DNA of 63,480 nucleotides from Candidatus Kryptoniota bacterium (GCA_938074445.1 CALJEK010000034.1:1-63480), one strand, 5' to 3'; shown: positions 43,728 to 52,531, counted from the first letter of the stretch. Numbers and translations are program-made. The notes: generated from the sequence alone by a model not told the origin.

Positions 43728-44288
43728 CTATTTTGTTTGGGAAGAAACGCTCTGTTCTTGCGTTATCCCCGACCCTACCACCTCTTCCCCGATGACAAGT
43801 TTTTCTTCAAATTCTTTAACCTCCATTAAAAGCTTTTCTATTCTCCTGCAACCCTGCTCGATTGCTCTTATGTCCCTTAATGTTTCATTATCATATGGAA
43901 ACCTTCGCTCTATTCTCGCTGACGCACTCATTATCACCGTTAATGGGTTATAAATTAAATCCCTTAATGAAAAAGTGAAATCCTTTAGAGTTTTCAGCTT
44001 TGCAATTTGTGTTTCATACTGTTTTATTTGCTCCATTCGCAGTTTCTCTTCCCTATGCCTTTGTTCCTGCAAGTTCACAAGTTTAACAAATAAATACGAC
44101 AACCCCCATATCCACAGCAAAGAATCAAAATGAGTAAATATATCAGAAACCGATACTATACCCTCTTTTACCTTTTTGAACAGATCAAGCGTCGTGAAAA
44201 GATAATAAAGATAAATCACCAGCGCTGAGAAAAGAGCAGGGTGCTTCAAAATAAAACCTTCTACAAACTCACGCCATAATTTTTTCAT
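43728..44288 (-). CDS. Two-helix membrane protein with DHp-like domain lacking the phospho-acceptor His
   Basis: A 186-residue protein with two membrane helices (about 18-34 and 56-72), a coiled-coil linker (about 73-103) and a histidine-kinase dimerisation-like helix pair (about 104-168). The motif reads SLRDLIYNPLTVIM; in kinases of this type the equivalent of Asp110 is the phosphorylated His (H-x-x-x-N-P-L-T). No ATP-binding domain follows; the protein ends with a Gly/Ser/Gln tail. A good ribosome binding site (ggaggtttggg) precedes the ATG. With the next gene (receiver plus degenerate kinase) it looks like a split pseudo-sensor pair. Function unknown. Confidence 0.75.
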   Translation of the reverse strand: MKKLWREFVEGFILKHPALFSALVIYLYYLFTTLDLFKKVKEGIVSVSDIFTHFDSLLWIWGLSYLFVKLVNLQEQRHREEKLRMEQIKQYETQIAKLKTLKDFTFSLRDLIYNPLTVIMSASARIERRFPYDNETLRDIRAIEQGCRRIEKLLMEVKEFEEKLVIGEEVVGSGITQEQSVSSQTK

Positions 44289-44610
44289 TTCCCAAACCTC
44301 CTTAGATTTTTTAAAATCAACCGTCGGAAATCATGGCTATAAACCCTTAACTCTAAATCTTTACCGAAAAGTAAGCGTCAAAGCGTAGTCACCTCATCAA
44401 AATTCCGTAAATTCGTCACTTTCCAATTTAATGAATGTCAAAAAGAACGCAAAGTAAATTTAAAAAAAATAGCCTTAATCTTCAACCCCAGATTTAGCTC
44501 TGGAACACTTTTTAATATCTTCCCCTAAACGAACTCTATCATCTTGTTTTTCTTGGATTTAACGGCGATTGAAATTAAATTTTTTAAAAAATTATTGATT
44601 TCGAATCCGA
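44289..44610. other. Divergent intergenic region of 322 bp
   Basis: No gene is seen here. It holds the ribosome binding site of the minus-strand gene, a short hairpin (ccaga/tctgg around 44490-44505) and a plus-strand promoter-like pair close to 44611. I find no clear promoter for the minus-strand gene. Confidence 0.5.
44553..44583 (+). promoter_or_regulatory. Possible promoter of the LolC/E-type gene
   Basis: TTG (44553-44555), 20-nt spacer, TAAATTTT (44576-44583), one base off TAnnTTTG. Predicted start near 44590, about 20 nt before the ATG. The region is AT-rich, so a chance match is possible. Confidence 0.4.
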
Positions 44611-45828
44611 ATGCCATTTGAGCTTTTCATCACAAAAAGATACATAAAATCAACAAAAATTACGGGCTTCATTTCTTTTATCACGCTTATTTCCATCATC
44701 GGAGTAATGCTTGGAACATCTGCATTGATAATTGCACTTTCAATTTCAAATGGCTTTGAAAAGGAATTGAAAGAAAAAGTGATCGGTTTTACATCGCATA
44801 TTCAGGTGTCAAAATTTGATACAAGATATTATGAGAAAGATGATTGGCAAAGCTTCGAAAAAATAAAGACGGTTTCAAACGTAAAGTCGGTTTCTCCCTT
44901 CGCAAGCAGAGAAGCGATGATAAGATCGAGCTACGGGATTGAAGGGATTTACCTTAAGGGAATTCTGCCCGAATATGATTTCTCGATAATAAAACGGAGC
45001 ATAGTTGAAGGAGAGTACAACTTCAGCGAAGATGACGGAATTCCTAAAATAATAATTGGGAAAAAACTCGCAAACAAAATCGGGGTTGAACTTGGCGATA
45101 AAGTTATAGTTTTGGCAATTGACCCAGATAGCCCCAACCTTTCCGTGCCAAAAATAGAACAATTTAAAATTTCTGGTATCTACGAAACGGGAATGGCTGA
45201 GTATGACGATATTTTTGTTTATGTTCATCTTAAACATGCGCAGTATTTATTTGATCTTGGCAATAAAGTGAGCGGTTTTGATGTGATGGTTAAAAATGTT
45301 GATTTTATCGATGAAACAGCCCTTTTAATCCAAGACAAACTCGGCTATCCATATTATGCAAGAACTATGTACCAAATGTATAGAAACCTTTTCGCATGGC
45401 TTGAACTCCAGAAAAAACCTGTCCCGATTGTCCTCGGATTGATTATAATTGTTGCTGTTTTCAATATAGTTGGAACACTTTTAATGATAGTTCTTGAAAA
45501 GACAAAAGAGATTGGGATTTTGAAATCAATGGGAGCTAATTCGAAAAGTATTGTAAAAATTTTCATCTATCAGGGGATGTTTATTGGGGTTGTTGGAACA
45601 ATGCTTGGAAATGCGCTTGCTTACATTTTATGTTTTATCCAATTAAAATATAAACCCCTTGCGCTTCCGGAGGATATCTACTTTATGAGCTCGGTTCCGA
45701 TCTTGCTTCAAGTAGAAATTTTTGCAATTGTGTCGCTTGCCTCGTTAATCTTATGCTTCCTTGCAACGCTAATCCCTTCAATTATAGCCTCTAAAATTCA
45801 ACCGGTGGAGGCGATAAGATTTGCATAA
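44611..45828 (+). CDS. LolC/LolE-family lipoprotein-releasing ABC transporter permease
   Basis: A 405-residue FtsX/MacB-type permease: membrane helix 1 at about 22-45 (FISFITLISIIGVMLGTSALIIALS), a large periplasmic domain (about 48-260, FEKELKEKVIGFTSHIQV, PFASREAMI) and three C-terminal helices (about 272-295, 318-345 and 365-392) with LEKTKEIGILKSMGANSKSI and VEAIRFA at the end. LolC/E proteins extract lipoproteins from the inner membrane with the ATPase LolD. No LolD gene is adjacent. A MacB-like role cannot be excluded, but MacB carries a fused ATPase, absent here. Confidence 0.85.
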   Translation: MPFELFITKRYIKSTKITGFISFITLISIIGVMLGTSALIIALSISNGFEKELKEKVIGFTSHIQVSKFDTRYYEKDDWQSFEKIKTVSNVKSVSPFASREAMIRSSYGIEGIYLKGILPEYDFSIIKRSIVEGEYNFSEDDGIPKIIIGKKLANKIGVELGDKVIVLAIDPDSPNLSVPKIEQFKISGIYETGMAEYDDIFVYVHLKHAQYLFDLGNKVSGFDVMVKNVDFIDETALLIQDKLGYPYYARTMYQMYRNLFAWLELQKKPVPIVLGLIIIVAVFNIVGTLLMIVLEKTKEIGILKSMGANSKSIVKIFIYQGMFIGVVGTMLGNALAYILCFIQLKYKPLALPEDIYFMSSVPILLQVEIFAIVSLASLILCFLATLIPSIIASKIQPVEAIRFA

Positions 45829-45887
45829 AACTTGAAAGTTTCAGTTGAACTGATTAATTTTTCAATAAAATAAACTTACTCCAGCAC

Positions 45888-46218
45888 TTGAAGCAGATAT
45901 TTAAAATAATTTGGGCTCATGAACTATTCAGAATTTTATTTTTGATAACCTTAATAATAATTGTAAGCAACGAATACCTCGCGTCGGTTCTTGCGGACCA
46001 AATTGTTTCGCCCGGAATTATTCAAGTTTTATCGTCGCTATTTAATGAGGATTCAACTACGAAGATATTCCGAATTGAAATTCCACTTTTATAAATCTTG
46101 CGGAATCAAACAAATTTTATATAAAAACATTGCCACTGTTCTCGCAGAAAGACTAAGGAAAGCGAGCAACGACATCTTAAAGTTGACAACGGCATTAACA
46201 TTGGTAATAGGTAGATAA
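45888..46218 (+). pseudogene. Decayed gene, possibly a cyclic-nucleotide-binding-domain protein
   Basis: The 436-nt gap between the permease gene and valS has no intact gene. Frame 3 at 45888-46094 reads HELFRILFLITLIIIVSNEY and ends in a stop; a different frame at 45991-46218 ends YKNIATVLAERLRKASNDIL, which resembles the last helix of cyclic-nucleotide-binding (Crp-like) effector domains. The two pieces would need at least one frameshift. Recognition is weak and the region also holds a promoter-like pair for valS. It may simply be noncoding. Confidence 0.3.
46183..46210 (+). promoter_or_regulatory. Possible promoter upstream of valS
   Basis: TTGACA (46183-46188), 16-nt spacer, TAATAG (46205-46210). 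The -35 box is perfect but the -10 box is weak and the spacer differs from the window norm. The leader would be about 48 nt. Confidence 0.3.
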
Positions 46219-46264
46219 AACTGGGTTAAAATAAATTAAAAATAAAATTTGGCAAATCCTGAAG

Positions 46265-48922
46265 ATGGCGAAACGCGAAATTGCGAAAGCGTACAACCCC
46301 CATGAAGTTGAAGACAAATGGTATGAATACTGGATGAAAAATGGCTATTTTTATGCAAAGGTTAACCCTGAGAAAAAACCTTACACCATTGTGATGCCAC
46401 CGCCTAATATAACTGGAGTGTTAACCCTTGGGCATGTTTTAAACAACACGATACAAGATATCTACATCAGATGGAAAAGAATGCAAGGATATGAGGCGTG
46501 TTGGATTCCAGGAACGGACCATGCTGGAATAGCAACGCAAAATGTCGTGGAAAAAGCCATTGCAAAAGAAGGACTCAAAAGAGAAGACCTTGGGCGGGAA
46601 AAGTTCCTTGAAAGAGTATGGAAGTGGAAAGAAGAATATGGAAGCACAATAATAAGACAGTTAAAAAAACTTGGCGTATCATGCGACTGGAAACGCGAAA
46701 GATTTACAATGGATGAAGGTCTTTCAAATGCTGTTAAAGAGGTCTTCATCCGACTATATGAAAAGGGATTAATTTACAGGGGTAAATATATAGTTAACTG
46801 GTGCCCAAGATGCCATACAGCTTTGGCTGATGATGAAGTTGAATATAAAGAGCAAATTGGAAAACTTTGGTATATAAAATACCCAATTGAAAACTCTGAT
46901 AAATTTATCATAGTTGCAACCACAAGACCTGAAACTATGCTTGGAGATACCGCTGTTGCCGTGAACCCGAAAGATGATAGATACAAACATCTGATTGGCA
47001 AATTTGCCATCTTACCACTTGTTGGAAGGAAACTCCCAATAATCGCAGATGAAATCGTTGACCCTGAATTTGGAACGGGCGCAGTAAAAGTCACACCTGC
47101 TCACGACCCCAACGATTATCTTATGGCCATAAAGCACAAACTTGAATTTGTCGTTGCAATGGACACTTACGCAAAAATGAACGAGAACGTCCCTGAGAAA
47201 TACCAAGGACTCGATAGATATGAAGCAAGAAAAGAAGTTATAAAAGACCTTGAAACCCAGGGTTATCTTGTAAAAGTTGAAGACTACACTCACGCTGTCG
47301 GTAGATGCTACCGCTGTGATACGATAATTGAACCATATCTATCCGATCAGTGGTTTGTCAAAATGAAACCACTTGCTGAAAAAGCGCTTCAGGTGGTGCT
47401 TGATGGAAAAATAAAGTTTTATCCTGAGAGATGGGTTAAAGTCTATGAACACTGGATGAGAAATGTGAGGGACTGGTGTATTTCAAGACAAATTTGGTGG
47501 GGGCATAGAATCCCTGTCTACTACTGTGACGATTGTGGTGAAATAATGGTTGAAAGAGAGAAACCTATGACATGCAAAAAATGTGAGAGCACAAAAATAA
47601 GACAAGATGAGGATGTCCTTGACACATGGTTTAGCTCTTGGCTATGGCCATTTTCAACATTGAACTGGCCAGAGGATAATCCTGATTTAAAATATTTCTA
47701 CCCAACCGATTTGCTTGTAACCGGACCGGATATAATCTTCTTCTGGGTTGCGAGGATGATAATGGCAGGTCTTGAATTCATGGGAGAAATTCCGTTTAAA
47801 GAGGTTTACTTCACAAGTATAATTCGCGATGAGTTTGGGAGAAAAATGTCAAAATCGCTCGGCAATTCTCCCGATCCACTTGATGTAATCCGCGAATATG
47901 GCGCTGATGCTTTAAGATTCACAATTGTATACCTTGCTCCACTTGGGCAAGATATTCTTTTCTCAACAAGGAAATGTGAAATAGGCAGAAACTTCGCAAA
48001 TAAGATCTGGAACGCTGGAAGATTTTTGATTATGAATTCCGATGAAATTGAAATAAAAGACGAATTAAAATTTGAATATCTTGACCTTGCAGATAAATGG
48101 ATATTAAGCGAACTCAATAAAACTATTTCTGAACTAAATTACGCTCTTGAAACCTACAGAATAAACGATGCTGCAAGGCTGATCTACGATTTCCTTTGGC
48201 ATGATTTCTGCGATTGGTATCTTGAGATTATAAAGGAGAGAATTTACGCACCTGAATCTGAAGAAGAAAAGCAAGCGGTGTTGACAAGGGCTATCTATGT
48301 ATTTGAAACAGCACTAAAACTTCTTCACCCATTTATGCCATTTATAACTGAGGAATTGTGGCAAAACCTCCGCGAGAGGGAAAACGGTGAAAGCATAATG
48401 ATTCAATCATTCCCAGTGGCGGATGAAAAATGGATCGATAAAGCGATTTCACAGAATATGAAGTTTGTCCAAGATATAATCGTCGCGATAAGAGCAATTC
48501 GTGGCGAGATGAACATACCTCACACCAAACTTTGTGATGTCGTAATAAATGTTTCAGACGACAATAGAAAGGACTTGCTAAACGATTACATCCAATATTT
48601 AAAGCGACTCGCGAAAGTGAATGATGTCACAGTTGGTTTAGGCATAAAGAGACCTAAATTTTCAGCAACTGCTGTTGTTTCAGGCACTGAGATTTTCGTC
48701 CCTCTTGAAGGTTTAATTAATTTTGAAATTGAACGAAAACGTCTGGAAAAAGAGATAAAAAGATACGAAACAATGCTTGCGGAAACCGAAAAGAAGCTCA
48801 ACGACCAAAACTTTATTAGCCGTGCCCCAGCTGATATAATAGAGCGTGAAAAACAAAAATATGAGAACTTTAAACTTACGCTTGAAAAACTTCGCCAGAA
48901 TTACACATATCTTGTTGAATAA
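46265..48922 (+). CDS. valS: Valyl-tRNA synthetase
   Basis: A full-length 885-residue class I synthetase. Class motifs: the HIGH-type PPPNITGVLTLGHVLN (near residue 45) and GRKMSKSLGN (near 523). CWIPGTDHAGIATQ is typical of ValS. The editing domain lies at about 185-345 (TTRPETMLGDTAVAVNP), a Cys-rich zinc-like segment near 420-442 (C-D-D-C, C-K-K-C), the anticodon-binding helices at about 600-760 and a C-terminal coiled-coil arm (about 820-885, FEIERKRLEKEIKRYETML). It charges tRNA-Val and edits threonine. No T-box or similar leader is seen. Confidence 0.97.
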   Translation: MAKREIAKAYNPHEVEDKWYEYWMKNGYFYAKVNPEKKPYTIVMPPPNITGVLTLGHVLNNTIQDIYIRWKRMQGYEACWIPGTDHAGIATQNVVEKAIAKEGLKREDLGREKFLERVWKWKEEYGSTIIRQLKKLGVSCDWKRERFTMDEGLSNAVKEVFIRLYEKGLIYRGKYIVNWCPRCHTALADDEVEYKEQIGKLWYIKYPIENSDKFIIVATTRPETMLGDTAVAVNPKDDRYKHLIGKFAILPLVGRKLPIIADEIVDPEFGTGAVKVTPAHDPNDYLMAIKHKLEFVVAMDTYAKMNENVPEKYQGLDRYEARKEVIKDLETQGYLVKVEDYTHAVGRCYRCDTIIEPYLSDQWFVKMKPLAEKALQVVLDGKIKFYPERWVKVYEHWMRNVRDWCISRQIWWGHRIPVYYCDDCGEIMVEREKPMTCKKCESTKIRQDEDVLDTWFSSWLWPFSTLNWPEDNPDLKYFYPTDLLVTGPDIIFFWVARMIMAGLEFMGEIPFKEVYFTSIIRDEFGRKMSKSLGNSPDPLDVIREYGADALRFTIVYLAPLGQDILFSTRKCEIGRNFANKIWNAGRFLIMNSDEIEIKDELKFEYLDLADKWILSELNKTISELNYALETYRINDAARLIYDFLWHDFCDWYLEIIKERIYAPESEEEKQAVLTRAIYVFETALKLLHPFMPFITEELWQNLRERENGESIMIQSFPVADEKWIDKAISQNMKFVQDIIVAIRAIRGEMNIPHTKLCDVVINVSDDNRKDLLNDYIQYLKRLAKVNDVTVGLGIKRPKFSATAVVSGTEIFVPLEGLINFEIERKRLEKEIKRYETMLAETEKKLNDQNFISRAPADIIEREKQKYENFKLTLEKLRQNYTYLVE

Positions 48923-48967
48923 TTCATCGATAATTTTTAAATTTTGAAAAATCAACAAGCATTACTT

Positions 48968-49870
48968 ATGGACAGGGAATACCTGGAGAAAATAATTGAG
49001 GAGCTTTTGCTAGAAGTAAAGAAAAGTTATCCTGCCCCTGAAATTCCAGGTGGGGTTTGCGACCCAAGAGAACCTTGTGCAGGATGTGGTTATTGCGTTG
49101 TCCACAAAAAAGAAGCAGTAAAAAACATAGTCGAAAACGGTGCAGAAAGAATAAGCGCAACGCTTGGTGTGACAGAACAGGGTTCAATCGATATGAATAT
49201 CGCTAAAATGATTGACCACACACTTTTAAAACCAGAGGCGACACCTAAAGATATCGAAAAACTTTGCTTTGAAGCAATACAATATCAGTTTGCCAGCGTT
49301 TGCGTTAACCCATGCTATGTTAAACTCGCATCTGAAATTTTAAAAGATAGAAAAGTTAAAGTTTGCGCTGTCATTGGTTTCCCGCTTGGGGCAAATAGAA
49401 CAGAGACAAAAGTTTTTGAAACTGAAAAGGCAATTGAAGATGGGGCTCAAGAGGTTGATATGGTGATGAATATCGGAATGCTTAAAGGAGGCTACTATGA
49501 GTATGTAGAACAAGACATCAGAGCAGTTGTAAATGTAGCCCATAAAAAAGGAGTCCTTGTAAAAGTTATACTTGAAACCGCACTCTTAACTGATGAGGAA
49601 AAAGTTAAAGCTTGCCTCATCGCCAAAAGGGCAAACGCTGACTTCGTTAAAACATCAACTGGGTTCAGTAAAGGCGGAGCAACCGCTGGAGATGTCGCCT
49701 TGATGCGAAGAGTTGTGGGAAGTGCAATGGGAGTTAAAGCAAGCGGAGGAATAAGAACATACGAAGAAGCACTTCAAATGATAAAAAGCGGTGCAGATAG
49801 AATTGGTGCAAGCGCAAGTGTAAGAATAGTAAGCGGAATCAAATCCGAACAATTTTCAACAATATATTAA
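48968..49870 (+). CDS. deoC: Deoxyribose-phosphate aldolase with N-terminal Cys-rich extension
   Basis: A 300-residue DeoC, which cleaves 2-deoxyribose-5-phosphate to acetaldehyde and glyceraldehyde-3-phosphate. The catalytic barrel starts about residue 75 ([22 protein letters not shown]) and has [28 protein letters not shown], the Schiff-base Lys in FVKTSTGF and [13 protein letters not shown]. About 70 extra residues precede it, holding C31, C37, C40 and C43 ([16 protein letters not shown]), a cluster able to bind Zn or Fe-S. I chose ATG 48968; the only earlier in-frame start is a TTG 24 nt upstream and neither has a strong ribosome binding site. It follows valS by 45 nt. Confidence 0.93.
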   Translation: MDREYLEKIIEELLLEVKKSYPAPEIPGGVCDPREPCAGCGYCVVHKKEAVKNIVENGAERISATLGVTEQGSIDMNIAKMIDHTLLKPEATPKDIEKLCFEAIQYQFASVCVNPCYVKLASEILKDRKVKVCAVIGFPLGANRTETKVFETEKAIEDGAQEVDMVMNIGMLKGGYYEYVEQDIRAVVNVAHKKGVLVKVILETALLTDEEKVKACLIAKRANADFVKTSTGFSKGGATAGDVALMRRVVGSAMGVKASGGIRTYEEALQMIKSGADRIGASASVRIVSGIKSEQFSTIY

Positions 49871-49877
49871 AATTTAT

Positions 49878-50795
49878 ATGAAAAAGCTCGTACTGATTGC
49901 ACTTACTTTAATAATTTCCTGTTCCAGCAGCAAAGTTGAAATCAAAGCAGAAGAGCAAATTTCAACTATCCCCAAAGACACAACCATAGCCCAAAGCGAA
50001 CCCAAAAAACTTTTCTCAAGTCAAATTGATGATTCCACGATTGATTCAGTTGTTATCGTTGGAAGGCGAAAACAGGAAAAAACGACGCCAATAATTGTTA
50101 CCCCAATTATTTTGCCGATCACAGCTTTCCCAATCCAAACACAACCATCCGAGCAAAAATCCGAGATAAAATCCGAGATAAAACCTGCGCCAGAGGTTAA
50201 ATTGCCACCAGAACAACCCAAAGAAACACCAATTGAAGTGAAGGAAAAAAAATCAGAAATTGAACCCCTTAAACCTGAAATAAAATCATCTCCCCCAACA
50301 AAGCCGTCTGAATACTTTATCCAAATAGGCGCTTTCATCACACAAAATTCAGCAAATGAACAGCTCAAAAAATTTAAAACTCTATACCCTGACAAAAATG
50401 CAATGGTAGTTTTTGATTCAACCGTCGGACTTTACAAAGTTCAAATAAATGGAATGAAAGATTCAATAGATTTAATTCAAACCCTTACTATAATTCAAAA
50501 ACAATTTCCCGATGCATTCATAACCTCAAGTCCTACTTCAGCAAGATTAAAATCATCAACAGAACAGCAAACAGCCCCATCAAAGCCTAAAATTAAGATT
50601 CAAATCGGGGCATACTCAAACATATCCAACGCCGAAAAGATAAAAGAATACATTGAATCAAAATTTAAAGTCACAGCGGAAATATCCAAGGTAAATGGTT
50701 TCTTCAAGATTTTTGTATACCTAAATGAGGATGATCTAAATACCTTAAACGAAATCAAATCAGAATTTACCAATGCTTTTGTCGTAAAACAGTAA
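49878..50795 (+). CDS. Lipoprotein with two SPOR domains
   Basis: A 305-residue predicted lipoprotein: MKKLVLIALTLIISCSSS with lipobox I-I-S-C (Cys15). A Pro/Lys/Glu-rich linker (about 70-140, with the repeated K-S-E-I) is followed by two SPOR domains: about 147-220 (YFIQIGAFITQNSANEQLKKF) and about 238-305 (IKIQIGAYSNISNAEKIKEYIE). SPOR domains bind peptidoglycan strands stripped of stem peptides, typically at division sites. It lies 7 nt after deoC and is followed by another SPOR gene. Confidence 0.88.
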   Translation: MKKLVLIALTLIISCSSSKVEIKAEEQISTIPKDTTIAQSEPKKLFSSQIDDSTIDSVVIVGRRKQEKTTPIIVTPIILPITAFPIQTQPSEQKSEIKSEIKPAPEVKLPPEQPKETPIEVKEKKSEIEPLKPEIKSSPPTKPSEYFIQIGAFITQNSANEQLKKFKTLYPDKNAMVVFDSTVGLYKVQINGMKDSIDLIQTLTIIQKQFPDAFITSSPTSARLKSSTEQQTAPSKPKIKIQIGAYSNISNAEKIKEYIESKFKVTAEISKVNGFFKIFVYLNEDDLNTLNEIKSEFTNAFVVKQ

Positions 50796-50820
50796 TTCAA
50801 AATTTTAATTTTTTGACACT

Positions 50821-51237
50821 ATGTTGATTAAAGTCTTGTTTCTGTTTTTCATTTTGAGTGGACTTGCATTTTCCCAGAATATTGATTCCCTTTCACATTA
50901 CGAGAAGCAATTCAACCCCGCATTATACGATATAAAGGATTTAGTTTTTCCAAACTTATCCCCAACAGGAAACGAGGAAACAAGCCTTGGCTTTAGGGTT
51001 CAAGTTCTTGCGACAAATCGTCTCGATAGCGCAAATAACGTTAAAAACCTTATTCAATCTATTTTAAATTCCACAAATTTCCGGTCTCAAAAAGTTTATA
51101 TAATTTACGAACCCCCAAATTACAAGGTTAGGGTTGGGGACTTCGAAAATCTCCAAGAAGCGAGCGTATTGAGGAAATTTTTGATTGAAAACGGCTTTAA
51201 ATATGCGTGGATAGTAAACGACAGGATAAAGAAGTGA
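50821..51237 (+). CDS. Secreted SPOR-domain protein
   Basis: A 138-residue protein with a signal peptide (MLIKVLFLFFILSGLAFSQ) and one C-terminal SPOR domain (about 60-135, LGFRVQVLATNRLDSANNVKNLI, YKVRVGDFENLQEASVLRKFL). It probably binds septal peptidoglycan in the periplasm. It starts 25 nt after the SPOR lipoprotein, so the two are likely partners. Its stop codon abuts the ybeY stop codon on the other strand with no gap. Confidence 0.85.
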   Translation: MLIKVLFLFFILSGLAFSQNIDSLSHYEKQFNPALYDIKDLVFPNLSPTGNEETSLGFRVQVLATNRLDSANNVKNLIQSILNSTNFRSQKVYIIYEPPNYKVRVGDFENLQEASVLRKFLIENGFKYAWIVNDRIKK

Positions 51238-51666
51238 TCAAAAGCCAGCCTTTTTAATGTGATAACTTTCCCTTCTCCTCATCTTTAATTTTTCTCTCGT
51301 TGTTTTGTCATCATATCCCGCAAGATGCAAAATACCATGTGCAACCAAACGGGCAATTTCATTCTTAAATTCGACCTCGTAGAATTTTGACTGTTCAATC
51401 GCCCTATCAACGCTTATGTATATCTCAGCAACCTTATCAATTATAGGGATATCGTCAGAAAGCTCGAATGAAATCACATCAGTTGGGTAATCATGATTTA
51501 AAAATTCTCGATTTATTTTACGTATAGTTTCATCGTCAACAAAAATTACATTAACTTCTGTGTAATTCAACTTTTCTTCGTTAAGAATTTGCTTTACGAG
51601 AGTTTTAAGTTTTTGGGTGGGGAGTTTTGCACTTTTATAGAGGTTGGAGATGTTAATCTTTGCCAC
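51238..51666 (-). CDS. ybeY: Endoribonuclease YbeY
   Basis: A 142-residue YbeY, a metal-dependent RNase for 16S rRNA 3'-end maturation and ribosome quality control. Motifs: NREFLNHDYPTDVISFEL (about 55) and HGILHLAGYDDKTTREKLKMRRRE (about 110). The usual third zinc ligand (H of G-Y-D-H) is Asp here; Bacteroidota YbeY proteins commonly have a D-K at this place. The start is GTG at 51666, 1 nt after the upstream stop codon. Confidence 0.92.
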   Translation of the reverse strand: MAKINISNLYKSAKLPTQKLKTLVKQILNEEKLNYTEVNVIFVDDETIRKINREFLNHDYPTDVISFELSDDIPIIDKVAEIYISVDRAIEQSKFYEVEFKNEIARLVAHGILHLAGYDDKTTREKLKMRRRESYHIKKAGF

Positions 51667-51667
51667 G

Positions 51668-52093
51668 CTATTTTACCTTCGGTTTATTCCCAAATAATAG
51701 TTCACCAAGAGAAAGAGCAATTCCGGGAATCATAACCTCAGGCTCAAGTTTGGTAAAATCGCTCGATAAAATTTTTTTATCAATGTTTGCGTATAAAGAA
51801 CACCCACCATTTACATCAACAATAAGCCCCGATACTTTACCATTATATTCCCCTATAAAAGTAGCTTCACCAAGGAGATCGCTGACGATATAACCAGTGC
51901 AAAAATGAAGCTGAAGGTGGGAATATGGCGTAAACACCGAGACAAGGGTTCCAAACTTTTCGCCAAGTTTTATCTTTGGATGAATCTCAAGGATTGTTTT
52001 TTTAATCTTAAAGCGATATATACCTTTAATTTTTTGTGGTTTAGTTTTCAAAATTTTCCCAACCTTTTTAGCATCTTCTTTTGAAAATCTCAT
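51668..52093 (-). CDS. Conserved-looking hypothetical protein
   Basis: A 141-residue soluble protein from ATG 52093 (MRFSKEDAKKVGKIL). A longer in-frame start at 52153 falls inside the cspA terminator and is rejected; aaggga precedes the chosen ATG. Predicted to be mostly beta (KIKGIYRFKIKKTILEIHPKIKLGEKFGTLVSV) with a C-terminal part EPEVMIPGIALSLGELLFG. Two cysteines (HFCTGY, GGCSLY) lie near residues 63 and 97. I recognise no family. It shares an operon with ybeY, 1 nt apart. Confidence 0.65.
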   Translation of the reverse strand: MRFSKEDAKKVGKILKTKPQKIKGIYRFKIKKTILEIHPKIKLGEKFGTLVSVFTPYSHLQLHFCTGYIVSDLLGEATFIGEYNGKVSGLIVDVNGGCSLYANIDKKILSSDFTKLEPEVMIPGIALSLGELLFGNKPKVK

Positions 52094-52120
52094 GATGAGT
52101 TCCCTTATTAGATTTAAACT

Positions 52121-52167
52121 AAAAAACCCCAATTGCTTGTTCAATCCGAACAAAACAATTGGGGTTT
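52121..52167 (-). terminator. Rho-independent terminator of the cold shock gene
   Basis: Long stem aaaccccaattg / caattggggttt (52124-52135 with 52156-52167), plus an inner stem ttgttc / gaacaa (52137-52142 with 52148-52153). On the minus strand a T6 run follows (52126-52121). It lies about 36 nt after the cold shock gene stop. Confidence 0.92.
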
Positions 52168-52202
52168 AAGATTATGCTTACCTCAATCAGTTATGCCCTG
52201 CC

Positions 52203-52406
52203 TCATACGATAACGACATTAACTGCCTTCGGTCCTTTTGGTCCGTCAACAACTTCAAATTCAACTGTTGTCCCTTCTTCAAGGGTCTTGAAGCGCTTAT
52301 CGGATTTAATTTCAGAGTAATGGACGAAAACCTCGCGCCCATCCTCTGCTTCAATAAATCCGTAGCCCTTCTTGTTGTTGAACCACTTAACTTTACCGCG
52401 TGACAT
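52203..52406 (-). CDS. Cold shock protein (CspA family)
   Basis: A 67-residue single OB-fold cold shock domain: [33 protein letters not shown], with both RNA-binding motifs (RNP1 K-G-Y-G-F-I, RNP2 V-F-V-H-Y). It acts as an RNA chaperone or transcription antiterminator. ATG 52406 is fixed by taggaggtag just upstream; a longer in-frame start would add a non-conserved N-terminus. It is monocistronic, between a strong promoter (52532-52560) and a strong terminator, with a structured leader of about 119 nt. Confidence 0.95.
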   Translation of the reverse strand: MSRGKVKWFNNKKGYGFIEAEDGREVFVHYSEIKSDKRFKTLEEGTTVEFEVVDGPKGPKAVNVVIV

Positions 52407-52456
52407 CTTACTACTACCTCCTAATAAATTTAACTGCTCCAGCAACCACCCATTAC

Positions 52457-52517
52457 GCACTCAGGAACCAAATTTATTTAGGGCGGTCACCTTCGCTATT
52501 TAACTGTTCCTGAGCGC
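52457..52517 (-). promoter_or_regulatory. Leader hairpin of the cold shock mRNA
   Basis: A 12-bp stem (gcgctcaggaac at 52517-52506 with gttcctgagtgc at 52468-52457, minus sense, one G-U pair) closes a loop of 37 nt. It starts about 8 nt after the predicted transcription start and ends about 50 nt before the ATG. A temperature- or protein-responsive role is inference by analogy with cspA leaders. Confidence 0.7.
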
Positions 52518-52531
52518 AAAAAGTTATTCAC

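Noticed and set aside
45829-46264. T-box or other riboswitch upstream of valS
   Set aside because: No specifier stem, no T-box consensus and no terminator/antiterminator hairpin can be seen.
50150-50290. Short repeats (aaatccgagat) in the SPOR lipoprotein gene
   Set aside because: They encode a low-complexity Pro/Lys/Glu linker; too few and too irregular for a tandem repeat element or CRISPR.
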